In this document: piece by piece, positions 1 to 11,088 of the stretch | Layout of the letters: each line of letters begins with the position of its first letter | Numbering within the stretch: the stretch's first letter is position 1 | Origin: Auanema rhodensis | Taxonomy: Eukaryota > Nematoda > Chromadorea > Rhabditida > Rhabditidae | Length of the DNA stretch: 64,000 nt | Reading direction: 5' to 3' | Assembly: GCA_964057225.1 (NCBI GenBank) | Contig: CAXKVF010000078.1 | Span: 62,001 to 126,000, forward strand | Notes under the pieces: generated by a model | Databases searched by the model: none | Told to the model about the DNA's origin: nothing | Seen by the model: the letters and a program-made list of their open reading frames with translations, nothing else | Translations under genes and position numbers: made by a program

Positions 1-197
1 TGAAAACCGCATCTCTTTATCTTTCACGTGAAGCGAGTTACATACCAAGTGCACATCACGTGTTCATTTAATTAGCATAAATTAAAGTTCACGTAAATTT
101 CAAAGTCATGGTTACCATGAAGCAATATCAATAAAAATTTGTTTTTAGACTAATATGGACATGGGGAATCTAATTTTGAAAACCGCATCTCTTTATC

Positions 198-214
198 TTT
201 CACGTGAAGCGAGT
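198..214 (+). other. CENP-B-box-like 17-mer (one per monomer)
   Basis: TTTCACGTGAAGCGAGT occupies unit positions 22-38 and recurs about every 176 bp. Against the mammalian CENP-B box YTTCGTTGGAARCGGGA it matches 11 of 17 bases. Against the essential core NTTCGNNNNANNCGGGN it matches 7 of 9, failing at box positions 5 (A for G) and 15 (A for G). CENP-B-box-like motifs are reported from satellites of several non-mammalian groups, including root-knot nematodes. Binding here is unproven: both mismatches are at positions needed by human CENP-B, and a chance match in AT-rich DNA is possible. Nine monomers carry T23C, which breaks box position 2, and the monomer at 18481 carries T24C. Confidence 0.4.
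201..206. promoter_or_regulatory. CACGTG palindrome 1 (E-box/G-box), inside TTCACGTGAA
   Basis: CACGTG at unit positions 25-30 lies in the 10 bp perfect palindrome TTCACGTGAA (23-32). CACGTG is the canonical core site for bHLH proteins such as MYC/MAX, yeast Cbf1 and plant G-box factors. With the second copy at 57-62 there are two per monomer, so over 700 in the window. The two cores start 32 bp apart, about three helical turns, so they would face the same side of the helix. The site is lost by G30A in the monomers starting at 3345 and 8977. Any binding is inference. Confidence 0.5.
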
Positions 215-230
215 TACATACCAAGTGCAC

Positions 231-238
231 ATCACGTG
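231..238 (+). promoter_or_regulatory. CACGTG palindrome 2 within ATCACGTG (CDEI-type match)
   Basis: ATCACGTG at unit positions 55-62 fits the budding-yeast centromere element CDEI (RTCACRTG, bound by Cbf1) at all eight positions. No CDEIII-like partner is visible, and the regional 176 bp array is unlike a yeast point centromere, so this is at most a shared bHLH-type site. It is almost invariant across the window; the exception I noticed is C57A at 50572. The overlapping flanks GTGCAC (49-54) and TGTACA (61-66) make positions 49-66 a run of three short palindromes. Confidence 0.45.
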
Positions 239-242
239 TACA

Positions 243-262
243 TTTAATTAGCATAAATTAAA
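243..262. other. AT-rich dyad, 7 bp arms and 6 nt loop
   Basis: TTTAATT at unit positions 67-73 and AATTAAA at 80-86 are perfect inverted repeats around the loop AGCATA. Non-B or cruciform-prone dyads have been proposed as a common feature of centromeric satellites, but the stem here is short and all A/T. One T is inserted in the left arm in the monomers starting at 27105, 29922 and 31331, giving TTTAATTT. Confidence 0.55.
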
Positions 263-282
263 GTTCACGTAAATTTCAAAGT

Positions 283-295
283 CATGGTTACCATG
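283..295. other. Near-perfect palindrome CATGGTTACCATG
   Basis: Unit positions 107-119 read the same on both strands except at the central base, with 6 bp arms CATGGT and ACCATG. The centre GGTTACC fits the BstEII recognition pattern GGTNACC once per unit, so a 176 bp ladder is predicted. Variation clusters at the right edge: T118C occurs at 57671, 59431 and 60487, and the common A120C, C122G and C123T variants lie just beyond it. Confidence 0.65.
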
Positions 296-307
296 AACCA
301 ATATCAA

Positions 308-323
308 TAAAAATTTGTTTTTA
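308..323. other. A-tract/T-tract dyad
   Basis: TAAAAA (unit 132-137) and TTTTTA (142-147) form a 6 bp inverted repeat around TTTG. Such A-tracts bend DNA and may help nucleosome phasing on a 176 bp unit, which is an inference. The right arm is a mutation-rich spot: T146C (many copies), T146G (34125 and 40453), T143G (28128, 29184, 32354) and T144G (for example 53827 and 54355). Confidence 0.5.
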
Positions 324-1760
324 GACTAATATGGACATGGGGAATCTAATTTTGAAAACCGCATTTCTTTATCTTTCACGTGAAGCGAGTTACATATCAA
401 GTGCACATCACGTGTACATTTAATTAGCATAAATTAAAGTTCACGTAAATTTCAAAGTCATGGTTACCATGAACCAATATCAATAAAAATTTGTTTTTAG
501 ACTAATATGGACATGGGGAATCTAATTTTGAAAACCGCATCTCTTTATCTTTCACGTGAAGCGAGTTACATACCAAGTGCACATCACGTGTACATTTAAT
601 TAGCATAAATTAAAGTTCACGTAAATTTCAAAGTCATGGTTACCATGAACCAATATCAATAAAAATTTGTTTTTAGACTAATATGGACATGGGGAATCTA
701 ATTTTGAAAACCGCATTTCTTTATCTTTCACGTGAAGCGAGTTACATACCAAGTGCACATCACGTGTACATTTAATTAGCATAAATTAAAGTTCACGTAA
801 ATTTCAAAGTCATGGTTACCATGCACCAATATCAATAAAAATTTGTTTTTAGACTAATATGGACATGGGGAATCTAATTTTGAAAACCGCATCTCTTTAT
901 CTTTCACGTGAAGCGAGTTACATACCAAGTGCACATCACGTGTACATTTAATTAGCATAAATTAAAGTTCACGTAAATTTTAAAGTCATGGTTACCATGA
1001 ACCAATATCAATAAAAATTTGTTTTTAGACTAATATGGACATGGGGAATCTAATTTTGAAAACCGCATCTCTTTATCTTTCACGTGAAGCGAGTTACATA
1101 CCAAGTGCACATCACGTGTACATTTAATTAGCATAAATTAAAGTTCACGTAAATTTCAAAGTCATGGTTACCATGAACTAATATCAATAAAAATTTGTTT
1201 TTAGACTAATATGGACATGGAGAATCTAATTTTGAAAACCGCATCTCTTTATCTTTCACGTGAAGCGAGTTACATACCAAGTGCACATCACGTGTACATT
1301 TAATTAGCATAAATTAAAGTTCACGTAAATTTTAAAGTCATGGTTACCATGAACCAATATCAATAAAAATTTGTTTTTAGACTAATATGGACATGGAGAA
1401 TCTAATTTTGAAAACCGCATCTCTTTATCTTTCACGTGAAGCGAGTTACATACCAAGTGCACATCACGTGTACATTTAATTAGCATAAATTAAAGTTCAC
1501 GTAAATTTTAAAGTCATGGTTACCATGAACCAATATCAATAAAAATTTGTTTTTAGACTAATATGGACATGGGGAATCTAATTTTGAAAACCGCATCTCT
1601 TTATCTTTCACGTGAAGCGAGTTACATACCAAGTGCACATCACGTGTACATTTAATTAGCATAAATTAAAGTTCACGTAAATTTCAAAGTCATGGTTACC
1701 ATGAACCAATATCAATAAAAATTTGTTTTTAGACTAATATGGACATGGGGAATCTAATTT

Positions 1761-3520
1761 TGAAAACCGCATCTCTTTATCTTTCACGTGAAGCGAGTTA
1801 CATACCAAGTGCACATCACGTGTTCATTTAATTAGCATAAATTAAAGTTCACGTAAATTTCAAAGTCATGGTTACCATGAAGCAATATCAATAAAAATTT
1901 GTTTTTAGACTAATATGGACATGGGGAATCTAATTTTGAAAACCGCATCTCTTTATCTTTCACGTGAAGCGAGTTACATACCAAGTGCACATCACGTGTA
2001 CATTTAATTAGCATAAATTAAAGTTCACGTAAATTTCAAAGTCATGGTTACCATGAACCAATATCAATAAAAATTTGTTTTTAGACTAATATGGACATGG
2101 GGAATCTAATTTTGAAAACCGCATTTCTTTATCTTTCACGTGAAGCGAGTTACATACCAAGTGCACATCACGTGTACATTTAATTAGCATAAATTAAAGT
2201 TCACGTAAATTTCAAAGTCATGGTTACCATGAACCAATATCAATAAAAATTTGTTTTTAGACTAATATGGACATGGGGAATCTAATTTTGAAAACCGCAT
2301 CTCTTTATCTTTCACGTGAAGCGAGTTACATACCAAGTGCACATCACGTGTACATTTAATTAGCATAAATTAAAGTTCACGTAAATTTCAAAGTCATGGT
2401 TACCATGAACCAATATCAATAAAAATTTGTTTTTAGACTAATATGGACATGGGGAATCTAATTTTGAAAACCGCATTTCTTTATCTTTCACGTGAAGCGA
2501 GTTACATACCAAGTGCACATCACGTGTACATTTAATTAGCATAAATTAAAGTTCACGTAAATTTCAAAGTCATGGTTACCATGCACCAATATCAATAAAA
2601 ATTTGTTTTTAGACTAATATGGACATGGGGAATCTAATTTTGAAAACCGCATCTCTTTATCTTTCACGTGAAGCGAGTTACATACCAAGTGCACATCACG
2701 TGTACATTTAATTAGCATAAATTAAAGTTCACGTAAATTTTAAAGTCATGGTTACCATGAACCAATATCAATAAAAATTTGTTTTTAGACTAATATGGAC
2801 ATGGGGAATCTAATTTTGAAAACCGCATCTCTTTATCTTTCACGTGAAGCGAGTTACATACCAAGTGCACATCACGTGTACATTTAATTAGCATAAATTA
2901 AAGTTCACGTAAATTTCAAAGTCATGGTTACCATGAACTAATATCAATAAAAATTTGTTTTTAGACTAATATGGACATGGAGAATCTAATTTTGAAAACC
3001 GCATCTCTTTATCTTTCACGTGAAGCGAGTTACATACCAAGTGCACATCACGTGTACATTTAATTAGCATAAATTAAAGTTCACGTAAATTTTAAAGTCA
3101 TGGTTACCATGAACCAATATCAATAAAAATTTGTTTTTAGACTAATATGGACATGGAGAATCTAATTTTGAAAACCGCATCTCTTTATCTTTCACGTGAA
3201 GCGAGTTACATACCAAGTGCACATCACGTGTACATTTAATTAGCATAAATTAAAGTTCACGTAAATTTTAAAGTCATGGTTACCATGAACCAATATCAAT
3301 AAAAATTTGTTTTTAGACTAATATGGACATGGGGAATCTAATTTTGAAAACCGCATCTCTTTATCTTTCACGTAAAGCGAGTTACATACCAAGTGCACAT
3401 CACGTGTACATTTAATTAGCATAAATTAAAGTTCACGTAAATTTCAAAGTCATGGTTACCATGAACCAATATCAATAAAAATTTGTTTTTAGACTAATAT
3501 GGACATGGGGAATCTAATTT
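1761..3520 (+). repeat. 10-monomer higher-order repeat, copy 2
   Basis: This copy has the same ten monomer types in the same order as 1-1760, exactly 1760 bp downstream. The A64T marker is at 1824 and C13T+A120C is in the monomer at 2465. The last monomer (3345) carries a private G30A at 3374 that destroys the first CACGTG. The same change reappears at 9006, marking a longer-range copy. Confidence 0.9.
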
Positions 3521-4752
3521 TGAAAACCGCATCTCTTTTTCTTTCACGTGAAGCGAGTTACATACCAAGTGCACATCACGTGTTCATTTAATTAGCATAA
3601 ATTAAAGTTCACGTAAATTTCAAAGTCATGGTTACCATGAAGCAATATCAATAAAAATTTGTTTTTAGACTAATATGGACATGGGGAATCTAATTTTGAA
3701 AACCGCATCTCTTTATCTTTCACGTGAAGCGAGTTACATACCAAGTGCACATCACGTGTACATTTAATTAGCATAAATTAAAGTTCACGTAAATTTCAAA
3801 GTCATGGTTACCATGAACCAATATCAATAAAAATTTGTTTTTAGACTAATATGGACATGGGGAATCTAATTTTAAAAACCGCATTTCTTTATCTTTCACG
3901 TGAAGCGAGTTACATACCAAGTGCACATCACGTGTACATTTAATTAGCATAAATTAAAGTTCACGTAAATTTCAAAGTCATGGTTACCATGAACCAATAT
4001 CAATAAAAATTTGTTTTTAGACTAATATGGACATGGGGAATCTAATTTTGAAAACCGCATCTCTTTATCTTTCACGTGAAGCGAGTTACATACCAAGTGC
4101 ACATCACGTGTACATTTAATTAGCATAAATTAAAGTTCACGTAAATTTCAAAGTCATGGTTACCATGAACCAATATCAATAAAAATTTGTTTTTAGACTA
4201 ATATGGACATGGGGAATCTAATTTTGAAAACCGCATTTCTTTATCTTTCACGTGAAGCGAGTTACATACCAAGTGCACATCACGTGTACATTTAATTAGC
4301 ATAAATTAAAGTTCACGTAAATTTCAAAGTCATGGTTACCATGCACCAATATCAATAAAAATTTGTTTTTAGACTAATATGGACATGGGGAATCTAATTT
4401 TGAAAACCGCATCTCTTTATCTTTCACGTGAAGCGAGTTACATACCAAGTGCACATCACGTGTACATTTAATTAGCATAAATTAAAGTTCACGTAAATTT
4501 TAAAGTCATGGTTACCATGAACCAATATCAATAAAAATTTGTTTTTAGACTAATATGGACATGGGGAATCTAATTTTGAAAACCGCATCTCTTTATCTTT
4601 CACGTGAAGCGAGTTACATACCAAGTGCACATCACGTGTACATTTAATTAGCATAAATTAAAGTTCACGTAAATTTCAAAGTCATGGTTACCATGAACTA
4701 ATATCAATAAAAATTTGTTTTTAGACTAATATGGACATGGAGAATCTAATTT
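3521..4752 (+). repeat. 10-monomer higher-order repeat, copy 3 (first seven monomers)
   Basis: Monomers 21-27 repeat types 1-7 of the HOR (A64T+C122G through C123T+G165A), with private changes in the monomers at 3521 and 3873. The next monomer (4753) has C101T but lacks the expected G165A. The order then jumps back to type 3 (C13T at 4929), so this copy is truncated by an exchange. Confidence 0.85.
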
Positions 4753-5456
4753 TGAAAACCGCATCTCTTTATCTTTCACGTGAAGCGAGTTACATACCAA
4801 GTGCACATCACGTGTACATTTAATTAGCATAAATTAAAGTTCACGTAAATTTTAAAGTCATGGTTACCATGAACCAATATCAATAAAAATTTGTTTTTAG
4901 ACTAATATGGACATGGGGAATCTAATTTTGAAAACCGCATTTCTTTATCTTTCACGTGAAGCGAGTTACATACCAAGTGCACATCACGTGTACATTTAAT
5001 TAGCATAAATTAAAGTTCACGTAAATTTCAAAGTCATGGTTACCATGAACCAATATCAATAAAAATTTGTTTTTAGACTAATATGGACATGGGGAATCTA
5101 ATTTTGAAAACCGCATCTCTTTATCTTTCACGTGAAGCGAGTTACATACCAAGTGCACATCACGTGTACATTTAATTAGCATAAATTAAAGTTCACGTAA
5201 ATTTCAAAGTCATGGTTACCATGAACCAATATCAATAAAAATTTGTTTTTAGACTAATATGGACATGGGGAATCTAATTTTGAAAACCGCATTTCTTTAT
5301 CTTTCACGTGAAGCGAGTTACATACCAAGTGCACATCACGTGTACATTTAATTAGCATAAATTAAAGTTCACGTAAATTTCAAAGTCATGGTTACCATGC
5401 ACCAATATCAATAAAAATTTGTTTTTAGACTAATATGGACTTGGGGAATCTAATTT
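3697..5456 (+). repeat. 10-monomer module B, copy 1
   Basis: The order consensus, C13T, consensus, C13T+A120C, C101T, C123T+G165A, C101T, C13T, consensus, C13T+A120C occupies monomers 22-31. The same ten-type order recurs at 7041-8800 and 9329-11088. It overlaps HOR copy 3 and extends beyond it, so it looks like a recombined derivative of the first HOR. A private A161T at 5441 is not shared with the other copies. Confidence 0.8.
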
Positions 5457-7040
5457 TGAAAACCGCATCTCTTTATCTTTCACGTGAAGCGAGTTACATA
5501 CCAAGTGCACATCACGTGTACATTTAATTAGCATAAATTAAAGTTCACGTAAATTTCAAAGTCATGGTTACCATGAACTAATATCAATAAAAATTTGTTT
5601 TTAGACTAATATGGACATGGAGAATCTAATTTTGAAAACCGCATCTCTTTATCTTTCACGTGAAGCGAGTTACATACCAAGTGCACATCACGTGTACATT
5701 TAATTAGCATAAATTAAAGTTCACGTAAATTTTAAAGTCATGGTTACCATGAACCAATATCAATAAAAATTTGTTTTTAGACTAATATGGACATGGGGAA
5801 TCTAATTTTGAAAACCGCATCTCTTTATCTTTCACGTGAAGCGAGTTACATACCAAGTGCACATCACGTGTACATTTAATTAGCATAAATTAAAGTTCAC
5901 GTAAATTTCAAAGTCATGGTTACCATGAACTAATATCAATAAAAATTTGTTTTTAGACTAATATGGACATGGAGAATCTAATTTTGAAAACCGCATCTCT
6001 TTATCTTTCACGTGAAGCGAGTTACATACCAAGTGCACATCACGTGTACATTTAATTAGCATAAATTAAAGTTCACGTAAATTTCAAAGTCATGGTTACC
6101 ATGAACCAATATCAATAAAAATTTGTTTTCAGACTAATATGGACATGGGGAATCTAATTTTGAAAACCGCATCTCTTTATCTTTCACGTGAAGCGAGTTA
6201 CATACCAAGTGCACATCACGTGTACATTTAATTAGCATAAATTAAAGTTCACGTAAATTTCAAAGTCATGGTTACCATGAAGCAATATCAATAAAAATTT
6301 GTTTTTAGACTAATATGGACATGGGGAATCTAATTTTGAAAACCGCATCTCTTTATCTCTCACGTGAAGCGAGTTACATACCAAGTGCACATCACGTGTA
6401 CATTTAATTAGCATAAATTAAAGTTCACGTAAATTTCAAAGTCATGGTTACCATGAACCAATATCAATAAAAATTTGTTTTTAGACTAATATGGACATGG
6501 GGAATCTAATTTTGAAAACCGCATCTCTTTATCTTTCACGTGAAGCGAGTTACATACCAAGTGCACATCACGTGTACATTTAATTAGCATAAATTAAAGT
6601 TCACGTAAATTTCAAAGTCATGGTTACCATGAACCAATATCAATAAAAATTTGTTTTTAGACTAATATGGACATGGGGAATCTAATTTTGAAAACCGCAT
6701 CTCTTTATCTTTCACGTGAAGCGAGTTACATACCAAGTGCACATCACGTGTACATTTAATTAGCATAAATTAAAGTTCACGTAAATTTCAAAGTCATGGT
6801 TACCATGAACCAATATCAATAAAAATTTGTTTTCAGACTAATATGGACATGGGGAATCTAATTTTGAAAACCGCATCTCTTTATCTTTCACGTGAAGCGA
6901 GTTACATACCAAGTGCACATCACGTGTACATTTAATTAGCATAAATTAAAGTTCACGTAAATTTCAAAGTCATGGTTACCATGAAGCAATATCAATAAAA
7001 ATTTGTTTTTAGACTAATATGGACATGGGGAATCTAATTT
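5457..7040 (+). repeat. Satellite segment between module B copies 1 and 2
   Basis: Nine monomers (32-40) hold C123T+G165A (5457), C101T (5633), C123T+G165A (5809), T146C (5985), C122G (6161), T23C (6337), consensus (6513), T146C (6689) and C122G (6865). The run T146C, C122G, T23C appears here first and returns near 18.7-19.2 kb and 21.6-22.2 kb. There is no gene or foreign sequence. Confidence 0.8.
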
Positions 7041-8800
7041 TGAAAACCGCATCTCTTTATCTTTCACGTGAAGCGAGTTACATACCAAGTGCACATCACG
7101 TGTACATTTAATTAGCATAAATTAAAGTTCACGTAAATTTCAAAGTCATGGTTACCATGAACCAATATCAATAAAAATTTGTTTTTAGACTAATATGGAC
7201 ATGGGGAATCTAATTTTGAAAACCGCATTTCTTTATCTTTCACGTGAAGCGAGTTACATACCAAGTGCACATCACGTGTACATTTAATTAGCATAAATTA
7301 AAGTTCACGTAAATTTCAAAGTCATGGTTACCATGAACCAATATCAATAAAAATTTGTTTTTAGACTAATATGGACATGGGGAATCTAATTTTGAAAACC
7401 GCATCTCTTTATCTTTCACGTGAAGCGAGTTACATACCAAGTGCACATCACGTGTACATTTAATTAGCATAAATTAAAGTTCACGTAAATTTCAAAGTCA
7501 TGGTTACCATGAACCAATATCAATAAAAATTTGTTTTTAGACTAATATGGACATGGGAAATCTAATTTTGAAAACCGCATTTCTTTATCTTTCACGTGAA
7601 GCGAGTTACATACCAAGTGCACATCACGTGTACATTTAATTAGCATAAATTAAAGTTCACGTAAATTTCAAAGTCATGGTTACCATGCACCAATATCAAT
7701 AAAAATTTGTTTTTAGACTAATATGGACATGGGGAATCTAATTTTGAAAACCGCATCTCTTTATCTTTCACGTGAAGCGAGTTACATACCAAGTGCACAT
7801 CACGTGTACATTTAATTAGCATAAATTAAAGTTCACGTAAATTTTAAAGTCATGGTTACCATGAACCAATATCAATAAAAATTTGTTTTTAGACTAATAT
7901 GGACATGGGGAATCTAATTTTGAAAACCGCATCTCTTTATCTTTCACGTGAAGCGAGTTACATACCAAGTGCACATCACGTGTACATTTAATTAGCATAA
8001 ATTAAAGTTCACGTAAATTTCAAAGTCATGGTTACCATGAACTAATATCAATAAAAATTTGTTTTTAGACTAATATGGACATGGAGAATCTAATTTTGAA
8101 AACCGCATCTCTTTATCTTTCACGTGAAGCGAGTTACATACCAAGTGCACATCACGTGTACATTTAATTAGCATAAATTAAAGTTCACGTAAATTTTAAA
8201 GTCATGGTTACCATGAACCAATATCAATAAAAATTTGTTTTTAGACTAATATGGACATGGGGAATCTAATTTTGAAAACCGCATTTCTTTATCTTTCACG
8301 TGAAGCGAGTTACATACCAAGTGCACATCACGTGTACATTTAATTAGCATAAATTAAAGTTCACGTAAATTTCAAAGTCATGGTTACCATGAACCAATAT
8401 CAATAAAAATTTGTTTTTAGACTAATATGGACATGGGGAATCTAATTTTGAAAACCGCATCTCTTTATCTTTCACGTGAAGCGAGTTACATACCAAGTGC
8501 ACATCACGTGTACATTTAATTAGCATAAATTAAAGTTCACGTAAATTTCAAAGTCATGGTTACCATGAACCAATATCAATAAAAATTTGTTTTTAGACTA
8601 ATATGGACATGGGGAATCTAATTTTGAAAACCGCATTTCTTTATCTTTCACGTGAAGCGAGTTACATACCAAGTGCACATCACGTGTACATTTAATTAGC
8701 ATAAATTAAAGTTCACGTAAATTTCAAAGTCATGGTTACCATGCACCAATATCAATAAAAATTTGTTTTTAGACTAATATGGACATGGGGAATCTAATTT
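7041..8800 (+). repeat. 10-monomer module B, copy 2
   Basis: Monomers 41-50 repeat the ten-type order of 3697-5456, 3344 bp (19 monomers) downstream. A private G166A gives GGGAAATC at the end of the monomer starting at 7393. Copy 2 is followed by C101T (8801) and the G30A monomer (8977) that also precedes the A64T monomer of copy 3. Confidence 0.8.
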
Positions 8801-11088
8801 TGAAAACCGCATCTCTTTATCTTTCACGTGAAGCGAGTTACATACCAAGTGCACATCACGTGTACATTTAATTAGCATAAATTAAAGTTCACGTAAATTT
8901 TAAAGTCATGGTTACCATGAACCAATATCAATAAAAATTTGTTTTTAGACTAATATGGACATGGGGAATCTAATTTTGAAAACCGCATCTCTTTATCTTT
9001 CACGTAAAGCGAGTTACATACCAAGTGCACATCACGTGTACATTTAATTAGCATAAATTAAAGTTCACGTAAATTTCAAAGTCATGGTTACCATGAACCA
9101 ATATCAATAAAAATTTGTTTTTAGACTAATATGGACATGGGGAATCTAATTTTGAAAACCGCATCTCTTTATCTTTCACGTGAAGCGAGTTACATACCAA
9201 GTGCACATCACGTGTTCATTTAATTAGCATAAATTAAAGTTCACGTAAATTTCAAAGTCATGGTTACCATGAAGCAATATCAATAAAAATTTGTTTTTAG
9301 ACTAATATGGACATGGGGAATCTAATTTTGAAAACCGCATCTCTTTATCTTTCACGTGAAGCGAGTTACATACCAAGTGCACATCACGTGTACATTTAAT
9401 TAGCATAAATTAAAGTTCACGTAAATTTCAAAGTCATGGTTACCATGAACCAATATCAATAAAAATTTGTTTTTAGACTAATATGGACATGGGGAATCTA
9501 ATTTTGAAAACCGCATTTCTTTATCTTTCACGTGAAGCGAGTTACATACCAAGTGCACATCACGTGTACATTTAATTAGCATAAATTAAAGTTCACGTAA
9601 ATTTCAAAGTCATGGTTACCATGAACCAATATCAATAAAAATTTGTTTTTAGACTAATATGGACATGGGGAATCTAATTTTGAAAACCGCATCTCTTTAT
9701 CTTTCACGTGAAGCGAGTTACATACCAAGTGCACATCACGTGTACATTTAATTAGCATAAATTAAAGTTCACGTAAATTTCAAAGTCATGGTTACCATGA
9801 ACCAATATCAATAAAAATTTGTTTTTAGACTAATATGGACATGGGGAATCTAATTTTGAAAACCGCATTTCTTTATCTTTCACGTGAAGCGAGTTACATA
9901 CCAAGTGCACATCACGTGTACATTTAATTAGCATAAATTAAAGTTCACGTAAATTTCAAAGTCATGGTTACCATGCACCAATATCAATAAAAATTTGTTT
10001 TTAGACTAATATGGACATGGGGAATCTAATTTTGAAAACCGCATCTCTTTATCTTTCACGTGAAGCGAGTTACATACCAAGTGCACATCACGTGTACATT
10101 TAATTAGCATAAATTAAAGTTCACGTAAATTTTAAAGTCATGGTTACCATGAACCAATATCAATAAAAATTTGTTTTTAGACTAATATGGACATGGGGAA
10201 TCTAATTTTGAAAACCGCATCTCTTTATCTTTCACGTGAAGCGAGTTACATACCAAGTGCACATCACGTGTACATTTAATTAGCATAAATTAAAGTTCAC
10301 GTAAATTTCAAAGTCATGGTTACCATGAACTAATATCAATAAAAATTTGTTTTTAGACTAATATGGACATGGAGAATCTAATTTTGAAAACCGCATCTCT
10401 TTATCTTTCACGTGAAGCGAGTTACATACCAAGTGCACATCACGTGTACATTTAATTAGCATAAATTAAAGTTCACGTAAATTTTAAAGTCATGGTTACC
10501 ATGAACCAATATCAATAAAAATTTGTTTTTAGACTAATATGGACATGGGGAATCTAATTTTGAAAACCGCATTTCTTTATCTTTCACGTGAAGCGAGTTA
10601 CATACCAAGTGCACATCACGTGTACATTTAATTAGCATAAATTAAAGTTCACGTAAATTTCAAAGTCATGGTTACCATGAACCAATATCAATAAAAATTT
10701 GTTTTTAGACTAATATGGACATGGGGAATCTTATTTTGAAAACCGCATCTCTTTATCTTTCACGTGAAGCGAGTTACATACCAAGTGCACATCACGTGTA
10801 CATTTAATTAGCATAAATTAAAGTTCACGTAAATTTCAAAGTCATGGTTACCATGAACCAATATCAATAAAAATTTGTTTTTAGACTAATATGGACATGG
10901 GGAATCTAATTTTGAAAACCGCATTTCTTTATCTTTCACGTGAAGCGAGTTACATACCAAGTGCACATCACGTGTACATTTAATTAGCATAAATTAAAGT
11001 TCACGTAAATTTCAAAGTCATGGTTACCATGCACCAATATCAATAAAAATTTGTTTTTAGACTAATATGGACATGGGGAATCTAATTT
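8801..11088 (+). repeat. 13-monomer segmental copy of 3169-5456
   Basis: Monomers 51-63 match monomers 19-31 type for type at an offset of 32 monomers (5632 bp). Both hold the rare G30A change (3374 and 9006) followed by the A64T+C122G monomer (3521 and 9153). The private changes of the first copy (in monomers 3521 and 3873, and at 5441) are absent here, so they arose after the duplication or were removed by conversion. The last ten monomers (9329-11088) are module B copy 3. Confidence 0.85.

Larger units (their letters stand above)
177..352 (+). repeat. Consensus monomer (monomer 2, reference copy)
   Basis: This copy shows the majority base at every position I use for typing, so it serves as the reference. 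Read 5' to 3' it holds: a CENP-B-box-like 17-mer with a CACGTG core (unit positions 22-38); GTGCAC (49-54); ATCACGTG (55-62); TGTACA (61-66); an AT-rich dyad (67-86); a third CACGT half-site in TTCACGTAAA (88-97); the palindrome CATGGTTACCATG (107-119); an A-tract/T-tract dyad (132-147); and GGGG at 163-166. Each unit has five CpG dinucleotides (8-9, 27-28, 34-35, 59-60, 92-93), against about 4.4 expected from base composition. The unit length is not a multiple of three, and reading frames close on stop codons within roughly one unit. Confidence 0.95.
1..1760 (+). repeat. 10-monomer higher-order repeat, copy 1
   Basis: Ten monomers with a fixed order of markers: (1) A64T+C122G; (2) consensus; (3) C13T; (4) consensus; (5) C13T+A120C; (6) C101T; (7) C123T+G165A; (8) C101T+G165A; (9) C101T; (10) consensus. 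The same order repeats from 1761. Monomer 3 also has a private change that reads CATATCAAG where the consensus is CATACCAAG. The window begins at an HOR boundary only because I numbered from base 1, so the true phase may differ. Confidence 0.9.

Noticed and set aside
201-238. Yeast-type point centromere (CDEI-CDEII-CDEIII)
   Set aside because: Only the 8 bp CDEI match is present. I see no CDEIII-like element, and a repeated 176 bp array is the wrong architecture.
306-311. AATAAA polyadenylation signal in each unit
   Set aside because: A six-base match in AT-rich DNA repeated over 360 times, without any gene upstream, is not evidence of transcript processing.
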